Shown here: piece by piece, positions 55,761 to 64,000 of the stretch
Numbering within the stretch: the stretch's first letter is position 1
Layout of the letters: the number at the start of each line of letters is the position of its first letter
NCBI GenBank assembly: GCA_035236585.1
Contig: CP141132.1
Coordinates: 22,109,945 to 22,173,944 of the forward strand
DNA: 64,000 nucleotides
Reading direction: 5' to 3'
Source: Warburgia ugandensis
Taxonomy: Eukaryota > Streptophyta > Magnoliopsida > Canellales > Canellaceae
Position numbers and translations under genes: made by a program
The notes under the pieces: model-generated
The model's input: only the letters and a program-made list of their open reading frames with translations
What the model was told of the DNA's origin: nothing
The model's database searches: none

Positions 55761-57671
55761 TCGCATTTTGAAAAAGTATTATCAAAACTGAGGATATAGC
55801 ACAAGGCAAATATGCTAATTAGGAATACATCTGATTAAATCTAAATTTATGATATAAAGGATTAATTGCAAATAATAGAGGATTTTTTCTACAATATTTA
55901 CCTTTTCTTATTTAGTTATTTTCAATTATTGCGTCTTCTAGAGTAAGACCTGTTCGGTATTGGTAGGTCCGTCAATTGCATGCTGGCTATAAGCCTAATG
56001 CTTCTTCCCTCAGGAAGATAATAAAACAGCTTGGGACTGTAAAGATATCCCATCCTAAATAGAGAAAAAAAGTAATACAAACAAAGGACTGCCTGCAAGC
56101 TTCGTGTCCTCGCTGTTATGAAATAGGTTTTCTGCCTTGTAATAAATAGAAAGTAGATCTTGCTCCAAAACAAACGAAACCATGACGACCCCATAAATTC
56201 CCAAGGGTTGTAATTTTTGTCATCAACCAAGAAAGTTGGAGCTAGTTGAAATGCAATTAACGTAACCGTACCCTAATAAATACCCAATTGGATCTCTTCC
56301 TTGTGGCATTTGGAGAGGGTAGCCATCAATCTTTATATGTAATAAGTTCTCAGATAGTAAATGTCATAAATCACTTAAGGCCCAACTAGGAATGTGATTC
56401 TCTCTAAGAGGCATTCCTCATCAAACTATTACTTCTGTCGGCTTGGAAAAACCTTTTTCCAAGTCAGGTGAGATATCCATGGCAAATGCAAGGTAGGTTT
56501 ACTGGGTCCCCTTACTATAGGAATATTTTGACTAGCGCATTTATCTCATTAATATTTATAATTTGGAAAATCTATTGGGAATCAAGGGAACTGATTTCCC
56601 GGACACATCATGACGTGGAAACTTCCAACAGATGCACAAAGGAAAAGGGAGAAACAGGAGAAGAGACTGTCTGCAAAAACAGGTAAATATCAGATTCACA
56701 CACTAGTCTTCAAGCCCGCAAAAATTAGTTAAAAATGACGGATCCACATGCGCTCATCTTTTACCCCGTGCCATGGTGTAATGATGTGATTCACAAGCAC
56801 TGTCACCAGCAGCGGAAATAAGAATAACACCCTTTGGTGCATTTGGGGCATTCAAAAGCTACGATTTGGGTCATTGGTCAGAAAGGGGGAAATTTTCTGA
56901 ATGAGAGGAACCACGCCCCCATTTCTATGGCCTGAACATCAACCAACAAACGCTGGCATGGAACTATACAATAATTAACACTTGCTCCAGCTAGGATGAT
57001 AAAAACCAGTAACCATGATCATTGATGCGTACAATTCACAAAATCCCAATATGTAAAAAATATATATAAGCATTGAATATCTGATAGAAACACCAGTATG
57101 TTTACATTTTCAGCCGCACTTCCAGAATTCATTACTAGAAACCCATACCAGGCAAGTAAAATGGTTTTCATCTAGTCCTCTTTTACCCTTAGTTATGATC
57201 AGAGAAAATCCCTTTCTCCCACACCCAAAACAAAGTTTACATCAATCAACACACAGTAGAACTTAAAAAACAATGGATAATTAACAAATGCCAGAAGCTT
57301 GGTTCCTTGTTAGCAGCTGCATGTGCTCAAGAAAGAGAATTTAGTAAAGGGAAGGTTAGTGGTTTCTCCCCCTCTGAGAAATCAAACCACTGCCACAGTC
57401 CATCAGGTATGGACGGTAAATTGGAAAAGGTGAAAAAAAAAAAAAAAAAAAAAAACATCCATGCTCCATCCGCCGCTTGACGACCTGTATCTGAAACTAA
57501 ATTGAGTATAAAAATTCACCATGGTCCGGAGAGAGAACCTGTGAATGATTATCCTCTATTTACGGAAGACAACGAATACAAACCCAAAATTCTTCAATCA
57601 GCTTCTAGCTAATCCTAATGTCAGGCGATTAAATCTATCAGTATAAACAATTTGTGTCGATCATAATAGCA
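55761..57671. other. Intergenic region and 3' flank of the DUF620 gene
   Basis: No convincing gene is seen between the LTR-like block and the DUF620 stop codon. The open frame at 55922-56230 (minus) has no similarity I recognise. A 10-bp-arm inverted repeat (cttggaaaaa/tttttccaag) sits at about 56442-56463. A run of about 22 A lies at 57431-57453. The 3' UTR of the DUF620 transcript should fall within 57671-57100; no canonical AATAAA was spotted. Confidence 0.4.
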
Positions 57672-59836
57672 TTAGACTTCCACCTTCCATACGATGTTAC
57701 CAAGGTTCTCCTGCCGTTTCTCCAGAGAAGCAACCTTGGTGGACCGGTGAGTTCCAGCCATAGTCTTCCCCCTCTCCCCTTGAGGTAGCTCACAGGCTTC
57801 ACTGATGGACCCACATCTTATATCGGCAGGGGGAATGAAACAGTCCATTGACAGACCTGGAACATTGAAAGCCACCTCCTCAATCGTCCATACCTCTTCC
57901 ATTCTTGTCTTGGTGTGGCTCAATGCCATCTCTCCAAACCTGAAAAGGGTTACTATGGATCGACCTGAATGAGCGATCATTATACCCTCAACAGGCCGGT
58001 AATCATCGAGGAAAGAATTAATGGTGGTCTCCCAGTAAACTGCATCACCACCATTCGACTGGATGCGGGTTAGATGAGAGTCTTCCATGTGAATTAGAAG
58101 CCCAGTCCTCTGACTGAAGTAGCCAAATAAGACGTGTCTTATTATCTCTGCAGGGCCTTCACTTCGAGCCTTCAAAGTCTGTGGATCAGCACAGAGCTTG
58201 AGTATGAAACAATCCTCTCCACTGACTTTCTTCTCACCAATGCATCTAGCATTTGCGAACATGCTAGCAGTGGTCAGGGGATCAAGTCCCTGTATAAACA
58301 GACCCATTAGCCAAGTAATATACAACCTGAGAAAACAAGTCAAAACAACATTAATGGGAAAAATGCTCTGCAAGGTGTAAACTAGAAATTACCTGAAGGG
58401 CTCGGCGCAAGGGCCTTACAGGGCCTTTGGCAGCATGGGCACCGAGCCAGGGAGTATGCCTCCAGACAAGTTTGCCATTGCAACCAGCATGAACTTTGCT
58501 GCCCCCAACAGCAAGCTCCACATACCACATATCAGGCATCATCTGCCACAAGACAAACCCACCAGATTCGGCAGCCCGGGACGCATTCCGGTTCTTCATA
58601 ACCTTGGTAGCTGTCTCAAATTCTGAAGCTACCATCCTCACCTTTCCCATGGCATATGCATTTCGGACAGAGTTTTGCAATCTTAATCCTCCTGAAGCAG
58701 CCGTATACTGCTGTAATATATACTGAGCAGATGATGTCTCCTGCAGTTCATGTTCATATTAATACCTAATGGTATCACAGCACAGTTTTCAAGAGATTGC
58801 TGAGGAAGGAAAACCAAAGAAAAATTAAGAAAACCCTCTACTCAGAACGAATGCCAGACAATTTTCTTTCCCTAAATTCATCACTGATAACAAAACCCAT
58901 TTCTCACTCTGCTGCAACTACTACAACTACAGATGCCATTTAGATTGAAACACAAGAAAAAATATGCAAGTCAGCAATTTTGGCCAAATAAAGAGCATAG
59001 TTCCCTGGAAAACATAACCATAAAAATCAAAAGATGATGGTCACAAAATCACTTCACCACTAAAAGTTTTCCAGAACAACCCACTTATTTTTAGCGGAAA
59101 CTAGACAAGCAAAGATGAAAAGCAGGTATTCCATAAAATCAATTCACCACTAACACGTTCCAAGAACAATATAACACTTCAACATCCAACATTCCTTTCT
59201 GTCGCTACCACCCAAAACTAATAAACATCAAAACTTACTCAAGGAAAAGCCCAAAAGTACCAATCTGGGTCTTTCTTTGCAGAAAATGCCATCCACAAAT
59301 GAAAAACGCACACCAAAATGAAAACAGAAAAAAGAACTCCAACTAAAAATTCAACAAAAGGGAAGGAAAGATAGTCAGTAGAATGGTGGCAGGAGACTCA
59401 CAATGGGAGTGTCCTTGATGCTAAGGTGAGGAAGAGGATCACTAGTGCTAACATGCACCGGAGCAAGTGGGGCCCCCATAACTCCAAGCAACAACCGTAG
59501 ATCAGACCTCTTATACGCCGACGAGGAAACCGACGGCGCTCGTGAAAGCTGCCCCTTCATCCAATGGCCCCACCCTTCCTTCCTCCCATCTCCATATTCA
59601 CACCCATCCGGATCAGGCCCTTCCATTAACGGCGTTAAAGTCTCTCCCATAGGCCTTAAACTCCCAGATCTAGCGATCAACGGCTCAGGTTGCGGTACGT
59701 GGTACTTCTTCCTCCTCAACAACCCTGACATCGGCGACCCACTTCTAGCTGGACTTTTCGCCCTCGACCTCGCCGGCGACAACCCTCGAACTACTTCATC
59801 CTTTAACGCGGAGAAAAACCCTTGCTTTTTCTCCAT
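57672..59836 (-). CDS. DUF620-family protein, 466 aa, three exons
   Basis: Exons on the minus strand: 59836-59402 (145 codons), 58740-58393 (116 codons) and 58289-57672 (205 codons plus TAA). Introns are 661 nt and about 103 nt with GTGAGT...GCAG and GTAATT...ACAG borders, all phase 0. The start is MEKKQGFFSALKDEVV; an upstream in-frame ATG at 59926 is discounted because family members begin like the downstream one. Residues 1-100 are basic and Ser/Pro-rich (SPARSRAKSPARSGSP), probably disordered. Residues about 150-440 form the DUF620 domain, with YILQQYTAASGGLRLQNS, FVLWQMMPDMWYVELAVGG, HAGCNGKLVWRHTPWLG, EDCFILKLCAD and EEVWTIEEVAFNVPGLS. The family is plant-specific, about 440-490 residues long, with no established biochemical role. 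No transmembrane segment or signal peptide is seen. The frame is fully intact, unlike every other coding region here. Confidence 0.93.
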
Positions 59837-60420
59837 CTTTTTCCACAAAACCCTAACCCACAAAAGATGAACTGAGAAACTACTTTCTCTCAGAGAGGTA
59901 ATGAGAAAACAAGCAAAGAAACCCACATAACAGATCTCTCAGCGATGCTTCTAGAGCAACAAGGAGAAGTACCTTTTCACAGGCAGAAGAAGAAGAAAGA
60001 GGATTCCGACTCTGAAAGTTTACAAGGGAAGCAGTATGTGTGAGTGTGTTGGGGACGGGGTTAATAATAAAAGGAAAAAAGAAAGAGAGAAAGAAGTAAA
60101 AGGAAATGGGTAGAAAAAGAAATTATTTATTAAAGAAACGGGAGAAGAAATAGACGAGAAAAGTGCTAAGTTTAGACAGATAGCGAGACAATGGAAAGCA
60201 TATAATGTGCGCCGTTGGAGAAACGGCGTGGTTTGTCGTGGACGAGAGAAATGTAGGGGGTGCCGGTATCATATTGTCCGGTGTGTTTCCAATCAACGGT
60301 TTAGCGATGTAAGTAGAAGGGGGTGCCGGGAGAAGAAACGAAGAATTAAATAAGTAAGAAATGGATTGACTGGGAATGAGAGAGAAAGAGAGTTTATCTT
60401 TTGACTTTGACTACTCGTAT
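59837..60420 (-). promoter_or_regulatory. 5' UTR and promoter region of the DUF620 gene
   Basis: On the minus strand the sequence upstream of the ATG has a CT-rich leader and a possible 5' UTR intron donor (AAAAG/GTACTTCTCC at about 59970). A 'tattattaacccc' AT-rich element lies near 60058-60070, followed by an 'acacactcacacatactgc' segment where transcription could start. These are weak signals; start site and UTR intron are inferences. Confidence 0.35.
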
Positions 60421-60558
60421 TAGACTTAAGAACCGTACAGCCTTTTCTTTTTACCTTTATTTAAGTTACCTAATAAATCTTCTAGCTGGGAATCAAGTTT
60501 AGGAGAATACGTGAGGATTTGCTTTCTAATTTTTTTCTTTATATGCAAAAATAAGAAT

Positions 60559-60659
60559 AACGCTAGTTGTACATACAGCCCCCCCAAACGCGGCATTGAT
60601 TTAACGTGTAGTTAATTGAAATTAGAGCAGGATTGAGGGCTGCTTGTGTAGCCAGCGTT
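60559..60659. mobile_element. Possible 101-bp MITE or foldback element
   Basis: The ends form an imperfect inverted repeat of about 25 bp: left AACGCTAGTTGTACATACAG, right read inward AACGCTGGCTACACAAGCAG, both followed by CCC. The interior is only about 50 bp. No target duplication is evident. The structure fits a very small non-autonomous DNA transposon or a simple foldback. Confidence 0.45.
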
Positions 60660-62639
60660 CCTCCAAAAATCGAAGTGCTAATGTTACCTGTAAGGGTTTT
60701 TTAGATGCACACGCCTTATGCCAGGGAAGAAGTTTATGCATTTCCCTTTTCAATATATGCTGAATTTTTCTTGTAGATCTAAACTAATCATTATTTCTTT
60801 CAGCATGATAACATAGGCTAAAAGCATCCAATGAATATAAAATTTAATCTCTAGCCTATTTAAGCCATTTTAAATGTAATGAATGGCTAAGATCTATAGA
60901 ACAAAATCTTCACCACCTTTGAGAAAAGGGTCTATACTTCTTCTCTCTCTCAAAAGCATATATGCATACTCTTTCTATAAATTGGTTGGAATTTATTAAC
61001 CATCAACACTTAATTGCTTGGAGTTAATTCTTTCATGTCAAAGGAGTTTCTTTTGCCGACTAATTGGTGAGTCTAATTTTGTTTAGGAATGGTAGAGGTT
61101 TCTCCTTTTTGTATGGAGTTACCCAACAAAATCTCCTAGCTGTGGACTAACTGGCCAAATTCATGTTATCGACTAATTGGCAGATTTGAGCTTGATTTGA
61201 GTTTAGTGAGAACAGTGCCAGTTCCCTTCCCTTTGGTTTTTAACTCAACTAGCAAGTAATATTATCAAAAGTTGATGTTGTCTTTGATGAAACTGCTGCA
61301 GTATTTTCATTCAAGATTTTCACTAGCTGAAATAGTATTCCTTAGGATGCAGCTCAATATGGTGTTTGTACTAGTAAATCAGTACACAAGCAAAAATTCC
61401 TGTGGGGCACAGTATTGGTAATCCAAACCGTTCAGCTTCATAATAACATCTCAGAAAGGCCACACTTCGGGACCAAAAGGGGGTAATTGTTTTCAATCTG
61501 AACTAAGTGAAGATGATTAAGAAAGGTACGCTTGGGGAAAGAAATTAAATAGTAATGAACAGGACCAGGTCAGGAAGGCAATAGAGGAAGTTGTGGTGGT
61601 TATGGTCCCCTAGACAAACAAGGGGAAAAAAAGGAAGTAGATTCGTGAAAACGCGTTGAGGGAGAAAAGAAGGAAAGTGACCCACATGAACCGGCGTGTG
61701 GGCCGGATGGTCGGTCCTTCTCCACCCAGTTATCTAAGTTTGATATTTATTAAAGTATTTGATATTAGATCCCTCATAAGATATTTTAGTTTAAGCATTA
61801 AAGACCAACGAGCGTGGAAATGTGACCGTCTTAGACCCTAAGGTTACATTTGGAAACAGTTTTTTTGTATTATACTTCAATTGTTGAAGACTTTCATAGT
61901 AAAAGCTACAAGTTTCCAATTGGAAAATGTTTAGCTCTGCCGTGGTTTATTTTTATATGTAGCATGCCATTATCATTTTGGATTGACCTAACAAAGACTT
62001 GAAAGGAGGAGAGATAGATATGACGATTTAAAGAGAGGAAGAGAGAAACAAGTAGGACGAGAGAAATTCGGCAACGAGTTTTGTAGCCGGTGGGGGATCC
62101 GGCAACATTGATGCATTTTTAGCTAGACTTTTCCGGGGAGAGAGAGAGAGAGAAGGGAGAGACTGGATGATAAACAATGTGCTTCTAGCTACATCTTTCT
62201 GGATCTGGATTGGAAGAGAGATACAGAAAGAAAGAAGGACATGAAAGAGGTCGAATTTGCAGGTTGTTTTCAAAGAAAAACCGCCGTTCAAAATCACCGA
62301 AGAAGATCACCGGATTATCGAAGACCACTAGGTTGTTGTTGATGGTAGGAGAAAAACATTAGATTATTGGAGATCATTGGGTTGTCGTACTGGTGTGAGA
62401 GAGCTGAAGCCTGTTAAGGGAGGTGAGAGCAAACCTTTTATCCCAATGCACATAAAAGAAAAAAAAAATGTTGGTCGTGGGCAACTTTTTCCAGTTGCGT
62501 TTTTAACCCCAGGCAGCTTTTTCCCGTTGTCATTTTACTTTTTAGAAAAATCGCAGTTTATGTCCATCCAAACGCAGTTCTTATTTATTTTATAAGAAAA
62601 TAAAAATAAAGGGCATCGAAACATTAGGCTAATAGGATC
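60660..62639. other. Intergenic region
   Basis: No gene is supported. Short open frames (61656-61841, 62028-62297 minus, 62377-62595) show no recognisable similarity. The segment 62090-62270 contains GA-rich tracts ('gagagagagagagaag' near 62138). Confidence 0.4.
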
Positions 62640-64000
62640 TTGCTTTTCCACCTCCACTATATGAATGCTGGTGTCTCCGCGTATCAAGAACCCAACAATT
62701 TACATGCTCGGCTGCACGTACCTGGGACTGGGAGGGCCTGTGTTTTGCTGATCCAAACTACTCCTTACCCCGAAGATTTTCTCTCGCCGGTATTCTCACA
62801 AACAATATTCCAGGTGTCGAAGTACACGAGTTCAGGTGTTGGGGATCCCAACCCATCATATTCCACGTATGGCTCCTAACAGATGTAACCAGACGATGAA
62901 AGTTTCATCTGGGCCTCTCGCAGATTTACACAAACACGATATGGTAAGCACTCCTAAGATTTGTTCCTACAAATTAATGGTTTTCATCACCACATCGACT
63001 CTGGCCCCACCTTGTAGTTTAGGCTGCTTTTAATTTCTCCAAGAATATAGCTCCCTCTCCTCATAACATCACGCTCAAATGAAGCCACTTTCTAAGGATG
63101 TAACATTTTTCTTTCTAAAAAATACAAACTATGATCTTAAGTGACCTCCTACGACCCTGTTTAAAATATCTTGCAAGAAGATCTTGAAAATGGTATATTT
63201 CTTTCCAAGTTGTATATAAAAGACACGACCAAGCTTGTGGGTTTTGTCGTCCCTCTCAGTTCTTTATAAAACATTGGCATATTACATTAATAAATTATAG
63301 GGAAGAATCCCTCCTACTTGGAAGCAACGTAGTATTCAAACAGCAAGACACCACCTTGCAATAGAATGCCCAACTCTTACTAAATCTTTGGTGGGTATAT
63401 TTCCCTTTCGTTATATTCTATATGACAATGCTTAAATTCGCATACATCAATCTAGCATTACATATGAAACCAATAATGTAACAAAATCAACAATCTTCTG
63501 AAAGAGAGAATATCTTAATAGTGGGAATGCTACCCACCAAATTTCTACGCGATGGACCTTACTTTAGGCTTATCTGGATTGTTCATCTAATTTCTCCAAT
63601 TCTGGATGTCTGGTTGTCAAAAACCACGACAAAACGTTCCGGACCAAAGCAAATCTTTTGGATGCTACAATTGTAGAGCAGATATGACTTTTTGCGGTGT
63701 TAGATATGTAGTTAGATTAGAGGAAGGGGGACAGATCAACAAAGTTTGGAGTCTTTACGTAAAAGTAGGTGCCACATTGGAACTTAACATGGAGGTGCAT
63801 TCTATTGTTGTCTCTCTTTTTTATAAGTGAAAAATTACAAAGCAAATTACTCACACACTCCTAAATCTAATTTCCAGACAAAAGAAAAAAACAAGCACTC
63901 AAACATATTACCAAATATAGTTCAAGAAAATGCCAAGTTGTATGTGACTAATTACTCTATATATTTGTAGGCCTATTGTAGCCTCTCTCAAGTTGATTAT
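62640..64000. other. Moderately GC-rich region with a possible isolated exon
   Basis: The stretch 62640-62950 has higher GC than its surroundings and an open frame (62836 onward) that meets a good donor-like sequence, ATATG/GTAAGC, at 62942/62943. The encoded peptide resembles nothing I know. The frame at 63606-63830 is also open and unrecognised. Either could be part of an unannotated gene, but evidence is weak. The remainder is AT-rich with no features. Confidence 0.25.

Noticed and set aside
55922..56230. 102-codon minus-strand open frame
   Set aside because: No similarity to a known family and no splice or codon evidence; I considered organelle-derived DNA but could not support it.
56442..56463. 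Perfect 10-bp-arm inverted repeat with a 2-nt spacer
   Set aside because: A short hairpin of this size occurs by chance; there is no T-tract context or repeat family, and terminators of this kind do not apply to plant nuclear genes.
58198..58726. Plus-strand open frames
   Set aside because: They are antisense shadows of DUF620 exons 2 and 3.
59445..59870. 141-codon plus-strand open frame
   Set aside because: It is antisense to exon 1 of the DUF620 gene, which is clearly the real coding strand.
63606..63830. 74-codon open frame near the right edge
   Set aside because: No recognisable family and no splice or start context; could be chance in this length of DNA.

Overview
The window looks like a transposon-rich, gene-poor segment of a dicot plant nuclear genome. 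It is AT-rich, contains long LTRs, Ty3/gypsy polyproteins and CACTA DNA transposons, and carries a plant-type split gene. The gypsy polyprotein at 2.8-7.2 kb resembles families that are abundant in grapevine, so a Vitis-like woody dicot is my best guess, but nothing in the sequence proves the genus. I found no bacterial-type operon, CRISPR array, rRNA or tRNA gene; no tRNA or rRNA scan could be run.

Only one convincing host gene is present: a three-exon minus-strand gene (57672-59836) for a 466-residue DUF620-family protein with intact reading frame and GT-AG introns. Its promoter side faces 60 kb, and 60.1-64 kb is ordinary intergenic DNA with a possible 101-bp MITE at 60559-60659.

From left to right: 0.9-2.0 kb is an inverted LTR fragment. 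A decayed plus-strand Ty3/gypsy polyprotein follows at 2.7-7.2 kb. From 7.4 to 22.07 kb there is almost only LTR sequence, made of several diverged copies of one long-LTR family. A second decayed gypsy element lies on the minus strand at 22.08-26.50 kb. CACTA copy A (plus) starts at 26503 with a clear terminal repeat and carries TNP2, DUF4216 and a second transposon ORF to about 33 kb. A GC-rich gypsy LTR with a small piece of its interior lies at 33.1-36.97 kb. CACTA copy B (minus, 39252-49179) carries TNP2, DUF4216 and an Ulp1-like cysteine protease ORF. It also has palindromic subterminal arrays, a 200-bp tandem array and a 157-nt CT tract. Nested inside its 5' subterminal repeats is a 1472-bp PIF/Harbinger-like element (47503-48974) with TTA target duplications and a 42-bp array that reuses its own terminal motif. 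A further LTR-like block occupies roughly 50.39-55.76 kb.

The transposon genes are dead or dying: stops, frameshifts and lost catalytic residues are common, and several stops look like CAG-to-TAG changes. The GC- and CpG-rich LTR near 35 kb is the likely youngest insertion. The most unusual items are the Harbinger-like element with its 42-bp array, the palindromic CACTA subterminal arrays, and the CACTA-borne Ulp1 ORF that keeps its catalytic Cys and His. The two CACTA copies plus an apparent empty site near 15.08 kb are also notable.
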